A DNA stretch of 6,130 nt from JBDKGH01 sp039798265 (GCA_039798265.1 JBDKGH010000025.1:1-6130), one strand, 5' to 3'; shown: positions 1 to 6,130, counted from the first letter of the stretch. Translations and numbers: made by a program. The notes: a model not told the origin generated them from the sequence alone.

Positions 1-1
1 A

Positions 2-145
2 GCACAATTGAAAAAAACGATTGTTTACCATCACGGTCATTTTTGTTTGCTGTGGCACAATGAGAGCGTGGCTGATTTTGGCCAATGGAAAAATTGGTCT
101 TCTATCTTTCCGGAAGTATTAAAGCTGATTTCAACGGCGGACTAA
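2..145 (+). CDS. C-terminal fragment, probable polysaccharide deacetylase family protein
   Basis: This is the end of a gene whose start lies left of the window: 47 codons are open in one frame from base 2 and stop at TAA (143-145). The residues include an aromatic and polar segment reading HHGHFCLLWHNES, followed by a Trp-rich stretch (FGQWKNW) and a final helix (FPEVLKLIS). A hydrophobic strand leading to 'LWHN', then a W-containing helix, resembles what I remember of the C-termini of Bacteroidota polysaccharide deacetylase (NodB-fold) proteins, which remove acetyl groups from cell-surface sugars or peptidoglycan. None of the metal-binding motifs of that fold are in the visible part, so the family call rests on the tail only. 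Its last 15 bases overlap the 3' end of the opposite-strand lpxH-like gene, so the two are convergent with no spacer. Confidence 0.6.
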   Translation, partial: AQLKKTIVYHHGHFCLLWHNESVADFGQWKNWSSIFPEVLKLISTAD

Positions 146-883
146 AGGTACTACCTTCATTTCTTTCCCGTCAAAAACACCATACGTATAGTGCCCCAAC
201 CAATCGCCGATATTAACATAGGTAGATTGCTCATTCAATTGAATGGTCAGTGGCAAATGACGGTGACCAAAAACAAAATAATCGAAGTGTTCCTTTTTAA
301 GGATATCGCGTGCATATATCGCAAGCCACTCATTTTCTTCGCCTAGAAAAATACGGTCTTTGTCACCAGTAGAGGCTCTGCTTTTTTTCGAGAAAAAATT
401 AGCGAGACCGATCCCAAAGTTGGGGTGTAAGCGAGCGAATAGCCACTGGCAAATGGGACTCGCAAACACTTTTTTAATGAATTTATAGCCGTAATCACCA
501 GGACCTAAGCCATCGCCATGCCCAATGTAGAAGCGCTTTCCATTCCATTCGCGAATAATGGGTTCCCGGTGAAGGATTACACCACACTCCTTGGGCAGGT
601 AATCGAAGATCCACATATCATGATTGCCTGTAAACAGATGAACCGGAATGCCGCTATCTGTAATTTCTGAAATTTTGCCCAACAAACGAGTGTAGCCTTT
701 CGGCACCGCATGTTTGTATTCAAACCAAAAATCGAATACATCTCCCAACAAAATAATCTCTTCCGCATCATGACGTATAGACTCTAGCCAAGCCACCACG
801 CGTTTTTCACGCGTAAGTGAATCTTCCAAAGCAGGAACTCCGAGGTGAAAATCAGAAGCGAAATAGATCTTTTTCAAACCCAT
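131..883 (-). CDS. lpxH: LpxH-like UDP-2,3-diacylglucosamine diphosphatase (calcineurin-type metallophosphoesterase)
   Basis: A 250-residue cytoplasmic protein with no signal peptide, close to the roughly 240 residues of E. coli LpxH. It shows the full metallophosphoesterase set in order: DFH (D11, H13), GDVFDFW (D48), GNHD (N87, H88), GHGD (H122) and GHRH (H207, H209). These correspond to the dinuclear metal ligands of LpxH. The family hydrolyses UDP-2,3-diacylglucosamine to lipid X and UMP, the fourth step of lipid A synthesis, at the inner face of the cytoplasmic membrane. A basic and hydrophobic region between the H122 and H207 motifs (about residues 133-170, with a KKSR segment) fits the membrane- and substrate-binding cap of LpxH. 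The ATG at 883 lies 3 nt after the stop codon of the upstream M1 peptidase gene, so it is probably co-transcribed with it. A different phosphoesterase substrate is possible, but residue pattern and length favour LpxH. Confidence 0.85.
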   Translation of the reverse strand: MGLKKIYFASDFHLGVPALEDSLTREKRVVAWLESIRHDAEEIILLGDVFDFWFEYKHAVPKGYTRLLGKISEITDSGIPVHLFTGNHDMWIFDYLPKECGVILHREPIIREWNGKRFYIGHGDGLGPGDYGYKFIKKVFASPICQWLFARLHPNFGIGLANFFSKKSRASTGDKDRIFLGEENEWLAIYARDILKKEHFDYFVFGHRHLPLTIQLNEQSTYVNIGDWLGHYTYGVFDGKEMKVVPLVRR

Positions 884-886
884 GTA

Positions 887-3800
887 TTATGGCTCAATGT
901 TACGAATGATTTCGCGAGGATTAATCGCGTTGATGTCAAACAAGAAAGAAAGTTGAACCGGTTTCCAGTTCATTGCTTTGCGTTCGTCATCAAGTGTTTT
1001 GTTACGCCATAAGGTGCAATACACTTCAATCTTATTATCCCAAAGAGGAGCCATGATACCCGCAGTTGAAATAAAATTCTCTTTTTGGATATCACCAAAT
1101 CCACCATCGAGTGTGGCGCCTCTATCAAAAGCTAAAGCTCCAGAAGCGAACAAACTAACGGGGAATCGGAAAGGCAGGGCAAACTCGATATTACCCGCGA
1201 GCAAATGAGCAACCGTATTGTAGGTGCGCGTGGGAGCGTGCAGCATACCTTGTCCATAACCAAATTGACGGGAAAGAGGACCGGCAGTTTCCTCGCGGCC
1301 TAAGTATAAATTGCTGCCGGTATAATCGACTTGACCAGCCAATCCCGATGCGCTGTATTGAATCACGTTTCGAAGACCGTTCGTAGCTCCACCATAAAAC
1401 AATCGGAGATCAATTGACTTTTTCTTTTTTGTGGAGTAGATGTATTTGTAGTTGAACTCTACGTTATACGCAGGCGAATCGAACCAATCCACGAGTTCGT
1501 GTGCCACCTGCACTTCAGCTGCATAGGCTAATACGTTGCGGGCATTCATTTTCTTTTGAGCCGACCATTTTGCACCCGACACCATCATGTCATAAGTACT
1601 AGGAGCAAAACGCGTAGGATCAAAAATCGCGAATAAGCCTATAATACCTTCCGACCTTTCTCGTATCCAACTGTTGTAAATCTTTAAACTTCTCTTCCAA
1701 CCATATTTTAATTTTTCATCTTTCTGGCTCAGATCAAACTTCACGTAACTGAACAAGCGCGTGTAATCTCTTTCGTAAGTTCCGAAGAAAAAATCGCGAT
1801 CTGACAATCCGAAAGAGCGACCTTGAAAGCCTACTTCCACTGCCCTTTTGCTGTACACTAAAGAAGCAAAACCGCGCATTTTAGCCTCAGAAAAAGAATA
1901 CAGAGGCGATACATCCCAGCGCCAATAGCTGGAGGGGAAAACATTGTTTCCTAAAGAAGCACCGATCATCCATTTATCGTAATTATTCCATGCCGTTAAA
2001 GGAGCAAGCGTCAGCTGTGTGCGTTTTTTATTTTCCAACGCTAAATAGGGTCTGATGGAAAACGGTTCCATTTTTTTAAATGGCCCTTTCAATCTCACTT
2101 GGTTATTTCCGCGATTGATGTCAGGCATTTGATCAGCGTAATCAATGGCAATCTGATTCGCACCTGGCGCCATAGGAAGGGTGAGAATAGTGGTCTTTCC
2201 TACCTTGATCACCTCTGAAACTTCCGTATGCAAAACCTGTCCGTCTTTGATGATTTGGAGTGATACTGGGCCGTCTAATTGCCCCACATTTTTCACCACT
2301 ACATCCCAAGCATCTTTTTGATTTTTGAGGCGTTTTACTTTAAAATCAATTTTGTTTCGGGTATTGATCAACTGATTAAAAAACCAAGACAAATCTTTAC
2401 CCGTAGATTCCTCGAAACAGGCTTGTATATCCGCTGGTGACGGGTGTTTAAACTTCCACTTCTCGAAATAGAACTGCATGGCTTTATCAAACTCTTGTTC
2501 GCCGAGGTATGACTTGAGGTAATAAAAAATAAGTGCCGTTTTTTTATAAACACCTCCACCATAATTCAAACTCGTAAATTGATCAGACGAACAATGGAGC
2601 GGCTGATCGAGATCGCGTTTTGCATTGATCATGTATGACAATTCCGAAAGCTTACGTTGATTGTAGTTTTTTACCCCTAACAAATCGCCAATTTTTCCGA
2701 GTCCAATCGCATCCTTTAACGTGGCATTCGGATATTTTGTATCCATGTATCGGTCTTCATTAAAGGAGTTAATCCCTTCGTCCATCCAAGCATTATCTCG
2801 CTCGTTGCTACCCAAAATGCCGTAAAACCAGTTGTGACCTACCTCGTGCATAATCACCACTTCAAGGGTTCTGTAGTCACCCGTATTGCCGATTACGGTA
2901 ACATTGGGATATTCCATACCACCACCAGCAGAGATGGTTCCATCCACTGCTGTAACATGATTGTAGGGATAATCGCCATTCCATTTTGAATAATAGAAGG
3001 TGGCATCATTTAGAAACTCAATGGACTTGTTCCATACGTCCTTATTTTTGGGAGTAAACAGAGCCCAGGTGGTAACCGTGTGATTACTGCGTGGCAGAAG
3101 TACTTCACCTTTGAGTACCATCCATCGCTTATCAGCAAACCATCCAAAATCATGGACGTCCTTTTGTTTGAATCGAATCGTTTTTTGTTCGCTAGAAGAT
3201 TCAGGGAAACCGTTATCAACAGGTAAATCAGGACGATCGAGGCCCTTTGCGGCAAGGTCATTCATAAAATCAATTTCCGATTGATTTTGCAGATCACCTG
3301 TAGCGCCTACCACATAGTTTTTGGGAAGCGTGATGGAGACATCAAAACTTCCAAACTCTGAATAAAATTCACCTTGCGTCAAGTAAGGCATCGGATGCCA
3401 GCCATCTCGATCGTACACCGCTGGTTTGGGATACCATTGGGTAATCTGATAACTCTGACCAATATGCCCGAGGCGAGAAATACTTCCACTCGGAAGTTTC
3501 ACTCGGAAAGGAGTTTCTACCCGAATGCTTTGACCCGGTTTTAAAGGCTCATTTAAATGCAGAATGGCGATATCCTGATGCTCGGGTGTAAACTCCCAAC
3601 GAGCGGTTTGACCATCCACTTTGAAGTCCAAAGAATCGATATAGCCCTTTGCCGAAGCCATGGCATAAAACAGAATGAACTGTTTGTCGTAGGCCAGCTG
3701 CTTGGCCAAAGCCGTATTCTGATCTTTATAAGCATTCGGCCAAAGGTGCATGTAGAGAAAGGTCAACTCATCGGGGCTGTTATTGGTATAGATAAAAGAT

Positions 3801-3937
3801 TCATAACCCGTAAGCACGTGATCAACATCGTTGAGAGTCACGTTGATGGTATAATCTACCTGCTGTTGGAAATAAGACTTTTGAGCTGCCAAAGGCAAAA
3901 CACAGGCTAGCAATAAACCCACTAATAATGTGCGCAT
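887..3937 (-). CDS. Exported M1-family metallopeptidase with CARDB/Ig-like domain and predicted C-terminal outer-membrane beta-barrel
   Basis: Read from the ATG at 3937 this is 1016 residues. Residues 1-18 form a clean signal peptide (MRTLLVG..., cleavage after LAA before Q). The M1 fold follows, with GGGMEY at 338-343 (substrate-binding GxMEN-like loop), HEVGH at 364-368 and the third zinc ligand E387 exactly 18 residues after the second His. Tyr464 in GVYKK is a plausible transition-state tyrosine. M1 enzymes are zinc aminopeptidases. Residues about 530-620 look like a CARDB/Ig-type beta domain (DVVVKNVG..., ending in NRGNNQVRL). Residues about 625-1016 are rich in alternating, aromatic-ended strands broken by polar loops and end in VQLSFLFDI, which suggests an outer-membrane beta-barrel. 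A longer frame opens at 3988, but its 17 extra residues would put a second hydrophobic stretch before the signal peptide, so 3937 is preferred. The gene is first in a probable operon with lpxH. Confidence 0.85.
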   Translation of the reverse strand: MRTLLVGLLLACVLPLAAQKSYFQQQVDYTINVTLNDVDHVLTGYESFIYTNNSPDELTFLYMHLWPNAYKDQNTALAKQLAYDKQFILFYAMASAKGYIDSLDFKVDGQTARWEFTPEHQDIAILHLNEPLKPGQSIRVETPFRVKLPSGSISRLGHIGQSYQITQWYPKPAVYDRDGWHPMPYLTQGEFYSEFGSFDVSITLPKNYVVGATGDLQNQSEIDFMNDLAAKGLDRPDLPVDNGFPESSSEQKTIRFKQKDVHDFGWFADKRWMVLKGEVLLPRSNHTVTTWALFTPKNKDVWNKSIEFLNDATFYYSKWNGDYPYNHVTAVDGTISAGGGMEYPNVTVIGNTGDYRTLEVVIMHEVGHNWFYGILGSNERDNAWMDEGINSFNEDRYMDTKYPNATLKDAIGLGKIGDLLGVKNYNQRKLSELSYMINAKRDLDQPLHCSSDQFTSLNYGGGVYKKTALIFYYLKSYLGEQEFDKAMQFYFEKWKFKHPSPADIQACFEESTGKDLSWFFNQLINTRNKIDFKVKRLKNQKDAWDVVVKNVGQLDGPVSLQIIKDGQVLHTEVSEVIKVGKTTILTLPMAPGANQIAIDYADQMPDINRGNNQVRLKGPFKKMEPFSIRPYLALENKKRTQLTLAPLTAWNNYDKWMIGASLGNNVFPSSYWRWDVSPLYSFSEAKMRGFASLVYSKRAVEVGFQGRSFGLSDRDFFFGTYERDYTRLFSYVKFDLSQKDEKLKYGWKRSLKIYNSWIRERSEGIIGLFAIFDPTRFAPSTYDMMVSGAKWSAQKKMNARNVLAYAAEVQVAHELVDWFDSPAYNVEFNYKYIYSTKKKKSIDLRLFYGGATNGLRNVIQYSASGLAGQVDYTGSNLYLGREETAGPLSRQFGYGQGMLHAPTRTYNTVAHLLAGNIEFALPFRFPVSLFASGALAFDRGATLDGGFGDIQKENFISTAGIMAPLWDNKIEVYCTLWRNKTLDDERKAMNWKPVQLSFLFDINAINPREIIRNIEP

Positions 3938-3972
3938 AGGAAGTATATATTCGAATGGGAGCGAAATTACAA

Positions 3973-3980
3973 CGAATATA
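3973..3980 (-). promoter_or_regulatory. Possible -7 element for the M1 peptidase gene
   Basis: On the minus strand this reads TATATTCG, one base off the Bacteroidota TAnnTTTG -7 consensus, about 35 nt upstream of the ATG at 3937. No TTG-type -33 element lies at the expected distance, and a match this loose can occur by chance in AT-rich sequence. If real, it favours the 3937 start, because transcription would begin downstream of the alternative ATG at 3988. Confidence 0.25.
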
Positions 3981-4028
3981 CGCAGCACAGACTTGGAAAT
4001 AGGATGTACGGCAATAGAGGATGACGGC

Positions 4029-4036
4029 TATATTTG
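4029..4036 (+). promoter_or_regulatory. Probable Bacteroidota-type -7 promoter element for the GH16 gene
   Basis: TATATTTG matches the TAnnTTTG -7 consensus of the Bacteroidota primary sigma factor perfectly and lies 20 nt before the GH16 ATG. Transcription would start near 4042, giving a leader of about 15 nt. A -33 TTG is not visible at the usual spacing; the nearest TTG (3993-3995) is too far upstream. The 119-bp region 3938-4056 must carry promoters for both divergent genes. Confidence 0.45.
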
Positions 4037-4056
4037 AGCAGTAAATCAATATTGGA

Positions 4057-4998
4057 ATGAAACACTTTTACGCCCTTGCTTTAGGTCTTTTCTCCTTGAC
4101 CTCCCTATCCGTATTCGCACAAGAAGAGAAGGCCCCACAGGTGCTGAAAAGGCGGAATGCTGCCGGAGCAGAAGAAACGTGGATATTGACATTCAATGAT
4201 GAATTCAATGGTCAAACCCTCGATTTAGAAAAATGGAAGCCCGTAGAAGGCGTGCCCCGCGATCCTTATCAAAACAGTGCTCGGGTGTGGTACAGTCCTG
4301 AAAATGTGGAAGTGAGTAATGGACACTTAAAATTGAACATCAAAAATGACACGCTCATCGACGAACCCTTTTCCGTGTGGATTACAGATCGGATGGTACC
4401 TTTAAAGGCCACTGTTTATTTCACCAGTGCAGAGATCGAAGCGAAAGAAGCCACGCACTTTGGTATGTATGAAATGCGTGTTCGCATACCCAAAAGCCGA
4501 GGATTCAACAGTGCCTTTTGGCTTTACGGTGCACCTACAGGGCCGAACAATGAAATTGACATCTTTGAATACTGGGACGTAAAAGGTCCATTGAGTTTAG
4601 CCTACAGTGCCCGCAGAACATGTCGTTGGCACAACATGACTGCGCATTACAATGGAGGAATGACCATTGAAGGCTATTTGGGAGAAGACATTTCGGAAGG
4701 ATTTCACACCTTTACCTGTGTTTGGGATGAGTGCCGCATAGAATGGTGGGTAGATGGCGAATTGAAGCGCACACTTTACAAATACGAAGGCATGCGAGGC
4801 AACAATGCCGATTGCGGTAGCTACCTCGAAAAAAAGAAAGGTAAAAAAGTGAAAGAAACCGCTTTTCCGCGGGAGCCCATGAAGATCATTGCCAATGTAG
4901 CAGTGAAAAAAGACCCCGGAGGTCCTGATCAATTGAACCTTTTCCCATTGGCGATGGAGATTGATTACATCCGCTATTACCAAAAAGCACAACGATAA
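4057..4998 (+). CDS. Secreted GH16-family glycoside hydrolase (laminarinase/agarase-type fold)
   Basis: A 313-residue protein with a signal peptide (residues 1-21, SVFA before Q) and one GH16 beta-jelly-roll domain. Landmarks in order: FNDEFNG (46-52) and the LDLEKW segment, typical of GH16 N-termini; GFNSAFWLYG (149-158); the catalytic EIDIFE at 166-171, with E166 as nucleophile, D168 as helper and E171 as acid/base; WWVDGEL (230-236); and the closing strand MEIDYIRYYQ (300-309). The ExDxxE form with the beta-bulge residue occurs in laminarinase-like and agarase-like branches, so the enzyme probably cleaves internal beta-1,3/1,4 bonds of a glucan or galactan; the exact substrate cannot be read from the sequence. 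There is no carbohydrate-binding module and no type IX secretion C-terminal domain, suggesting a periplasmic location or another export route. A Lys-rich loop (259-266) interrupts the later part of the domain. No SusC/SusD genes are adjacent, so this is not an obvious utilisation locus. Confidence 0.88.
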   Translation: MKHFYALALGLFSLTSLSVFAQEEKAPQVLKRRNAAGAEETWILTFNDEFNGQTLDLEKWKPVEGVPRDPYQNSARVWYSPENVEVSNGHLKLNIKNDTLIDEPFSVWITDRMVPLKATVYFTSAEIEAKEATHFGMYEMRVRIPKSRGFNSAFWLYGAPTGPNNEIDIFEYWDVKGPLSLAYSARRTCRWHNMTAHYNGGMTIEGYLGEDISEGFHTFTCVWDECRIEWWVDGELKRTLYKYEGMRGNNADCGSYLEKKKGKKVKETAFPREPMKIIANVAVKKDPGGPDQLNLFPLAMEIDYIRYYQKAQR

Positions 4999-5034
4999 AA
5001 AAAACCGGCGATCTATAAAGATTCGCCCGTTTTT
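4997..5034. terminator. Bidirectional intrinsic terminator between convergent GH16 and HTH genes
   Basis: The stem pairs C5005 with G5029, then GGCGA (5007-5011) with TCGCC (5023-5027), then TC (5012-5013) with GA (5020-5021). There is one C-C mismatch, one bulged T (5022) and a six-base loop TATAAA (5014-5019). The stem is flanked by a run of A on the left (4997-5004) and five T on the right (5030-5034), so transcripts in both directions end in a U-tract. It begins at the GH16 stop codon. The stop codon of the HTH gene (TAG, 5015-5013 on the minus strand) lies at the edge of the loop, so the last HTH codons form half of the stem. Confidence 0.7.
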
Positions 5035-5357
5035 GATTTGTAGAGTTCTTTTAGCAAAGCATATTTCTCTTTGAACTCCTGAAGTTCATTCTTTACTCGG
5101 TCAATTTCGGGAACATAGCCCGCTAACTCTTCCTCTGTATTTCCTCCGGCTAATCTCACTTCACAATCTTGAGCCAGTTCTTTGAAGAAGTTATACTTGA
5201 GAGCCACACTCAACTGCATGAGCATTTTAGAGTCCATGCTCTCGCGTTTATAAATAGTATAGATGTTAGGTTTGCTGGTATTGATCAACCCAGAAAGCTC
5301 CGTAGGACCTATTCTTAGTGCCTGTGCACGATGATGTACCTTTTTCCCTAAATGCAT
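5013..5357 (-). CDS. Small HTH (XRE/Cro-like) DNA-binding protein with C-terminal coiled coil
   Basis: A 114-residue cytoplasmic protein. Residues about 4-61 fit a five-helix Cro/XRE fold: a first helix (LGKKVHHRAQAL), then the helix-turn-helix pair GPTELSGLI and SKPNIYTIYKRES, then DSKMLMQLSVALKYNFFKEL. This is the usual order 'avoid/act, recognise, target, loop, sensor helix'. After a short linker, residues about 83-110 are charged and heptad-like (IDRVKNELQEFKEKYALLKELYKS), predicting a coiled coil for dimerisation. No ligand-binding or metal-binding domain is visible. It probably regulates transcription; the target is unknown. Two inverted repeats lie in its upstream region (5379-5391 and 5419-5447), which would fit autoregulation. 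It stands alone between a convergent GH16 gene and an upstream same-strand TlpA-like gene, 136 nt away. Its 3' end lies in the shared terminator. Confidence 0.72.
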   Translation of the reverse strand: MHLGKKVHHRAQALRIGPTELSGLINTSKPNIYTIYKRESMDSKMLMQLSVALKYNFFKELAQDCEVRLAGGNTEEELAGYVPEIDRVKNELQEFKEKYALLKELYKSKTGESL

Positions 5358-5378
5358 GAGTCGAAATTACTATTGACC

Positions 5379-5391
5379 CTAAACAGTTTAG
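5379..5391. repeat. 13-bp palindrome just upstream of the HTH gene
   Basis: CTAAAC-A-GTTTAG is a perfect inverted repeat with a one-base centre, 21 nt before the HTH start codon (5357), where an autoregulatory operator would overlap the transcription start. Arms of six bases can arise by chance in a region this size, so the operator role is only a suggestion. Confidence 0.35.
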
Positions 5392-5418
5392 ATGAATAAG
5401 GAGATAATATAAATAGCC

Positions 5419-5447
5419 AATTAGACTACATTTTGTGTAGTCTTATT
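5419..5447. repeat. Inverted repeat (8-bp perfect arms) in the HTH/TlpA intergenic region
   Basis: The arms AGACTACA (5423-5430) and TGTAGTCT (5436-5443) are perfectly complementary around TTTTG. After one T-T mismatch, three more pairs follow (AAT 5419-5421 with ATT 5445-5447). It lies 46-75 nt downstream of the TlpA-like gene's stop codon and 61-89 nt upstream of the HTH start. On the minus strand no U-tract follows it, so it is a poor intrinsic terminator. A dyad operator for a dimeric regulator, possibly the adjacent HTH protein, or a 3'-end stabilising hairpin are the alternatives. Confidence 0.5.
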
Positions 5448-5493
5448 CACTAATTGTATACGTTTATGCGAGGCTGTGTAAAATGGTTGAGCC

Positions 5494-6130
5494 TTAATGT
5501 CCAAACATTTCCTTTAGATGGCTTTCGAGCATTTCACCGCGGACATTGGGTCCATAGGCGACTACGATGCCTTTCTTGTCAATCAATACAGGGAACGGAA
5601 TGCTGTGCACGCCATAATCTGCAGCCGCCTTGCTATTCCAGAAAAGAAGGTCGCTTACGTGATTTGGCCATACCAATCCATCTTGCTGAATGGCTTGTTT
5701 CCAAGCATTGCCATCCTTATCAAGCGATACCGACATTACTTCGAAGCCATCCTTCTTATAGGTGTTATAGGCTTTTACCACATTGGGGTTTTCGCGGCGA
5801 CAGGGTCCGCACCAGCTTGCCCAAAAATCGATGAGCACAACTTTTCCTTTCAAATCGGAGAGCTTGCGCACCTTTCCCGTTGGGTCGGGCAAAGCAATTT
5901 CAGGCGCGGCTTGTCCAACAGCAATCTTACTACCAGGAACTTCTTGTGCTGCTTCCATTGGAGGAGGCGCAGGAGCGTTTAATTGCTCCACACGTTGCTT
6001 CAGCATTTTGAAGTGAGTACTATGAGCGAATGTTTTCCCTAAGTCATCTACCACTTTTTTATACGTAGCACCTTCCGCGCGAATGTCGAGCATTTGAACC
6101 GCAGCTAGAGCTGTAGGCGTTGAACTGTGC
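5494..6130 (-). CDS. TlpA/ResA-like thioredoxin-fold protein, N-terminus beyond window
   Basis: The frame is open to the right edge, with 12 in-frame codons before the internal Met at 6093, so the true start lies outside and 211 residues are visible. Counting from that Met, residues 1-38 are helical (KKVVDDLGKTF, FKMLKQRVEQL), residues 39-60 form a Pro/Ala-rich linker (APAPPPMEAAQ), and residues 60-199 are a thioredoxin fold of the AhpC-TSA/Redoxin type. The active site WCGPC has C95 and C98, and the cis-proline loop is IPFPVLID (P166). TlpA/ResA-like proteins reduce disulfides of exported proteins such as apocytochromes in the periplasm. In Bacteroidota the form with a helical N-terminal part often starts with a signal peptide and a DUF4369 domain, which is what I expect beyond the edge. 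It ends MFGH at TAA (5496-5494). No convincing intrinsic terminator follows. Confidence 0.85.
   Translation of the reverse strand, partial: HSSTPTALAAVQMLDIRAEGATYKKVVDDLGKTFAHSTHFKMLKQRVEQLNAPAPPPMEAAQEVPGSKIAVGQAAPEIALPDPTGKVRKLSDLKGKVVLIDFWASWCGPCRRENPNVVKAYNTYKKDGFEVMSVSLDKDGNAWKQAIQQDGLVWPNHVSDLLFWNSKAAADYGVHSIPFPVLIDKKGIVVAYGPNVRGEMLESHLKEMFGH

Noticed and set aside
978..1208. Plus-strand open frame of 76 codons within the M1 gene
   Set aside because: It is antisense to the conserved barrel region, has no recognisable domain and no promoter or RBS.
3557..3910. Plus-strand open frame of 117 codons opposite the M1 N-terminus
   Set aside because: It overlaps a well-supported coding region in full and its translation resembles no family I recognise.
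3902..3913. Lipobox-like LLAC in the M1 peptidase signal peptide
   Set aside because: The hydrophobic core continues past the Cys to a good LAA-Q signal peptidase I site, and residue -2 is an unusual Leu, so lipidation is unlikely.
3938..3988. N-terminal extension of the M1 peptidase (start at 3988)
   Set aside because: It would place a second hydrophobic stretch (MLRIFVVISLPF) in front of a complete signal peptide that begins at the Met at 3937, and the possible promoter element at 3973-3980 would lie inside it.
4597..4992. Minus-strand open frame of 131 codons opposite the GH16 gene
   Set aside because: It is antisense to conserved GH16 strands and has an unlikely residue composition for a real protein.
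5471..5494. AGGCT/AGCCT hairpin right after the TlpA-like stop codon
   Set aside because: It has only five base pairs, a 14-base loop and no U-tract, so it is too weak to call a terminator.
5454..5982. Plus-strand open frames opposite the TlpA-like gene
   Set aside because: They are mirror frames of a clear thioredoxin-fold gene, with no supporting motif.

Overview
The window looks like chromosomal DNA of a Bacteroidota bacterium, possibly a Flavobacteriia-like or related lineage. The evidence is indirect. Secreted proteins have signal peptides ending in an 'A-Q' cleavage site, Shine-Dalgarno sequences are absent or weak, one gene is preceded by a TAnnTTTG-type -7 element, and the gene families (long M1 peptidase, GH16 with an ExDxxE site, TlpA with a helical N-terminal region) are typical of that phylum. 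No taxonomic marker gene is present, so the assignment stops at phylum level.

Layout, left to right. (1) The last 47 codons of a plus-strand gene, probably a polysaccharide deacetylase. (2) It overlaps tail-to-tail by 15 bp with a minus-strand pair: a long M1-family metallopeptidase (upstream) and, 3 nt after its stop codon, an LpxH-type UDP-2,3-diacylglucosamine diphosphatase (downstream). (3) A divergent intergenic region of about 119 bp. (4) A plus-strand secreted GH16 glycoside hydrolase. (5) A compact hairpin with A and T tracts on its flanks, which can serve as terminator for both the GH16 gene and the converging HTH gene; the HTH stop codon lies inside it. (6) A small minus-strand HTH regulator with a C-terminal coiled coil. 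(7) A 136-bp intergenic region with two inverted repeats. (8) A minus-strand TlpA/ResA-like thioredoxin-fold protein whose N-terminus runs off the right edge.

The common theme is the cell envelope: lipid A synthesis (LpxH), an exported peptidase that appears to carry its own outer-membrane beta-barrel, a secreted glucan or galactan hydrolase, a probable carbohydrate deacetylase and a periplasmic thiol-disulfide protein. The only probable operon is M1 peptidase-lpxH.

I saw no mobile element, CRISPR array, tRNA, rRNA, phage gene or recognisable defence system. Most of the window is ordinary core or near-core genome. The two items most worth a second look are the M1 peptidase/beta-barrel architecture and the inverted repeats upstream of the HTH gene.
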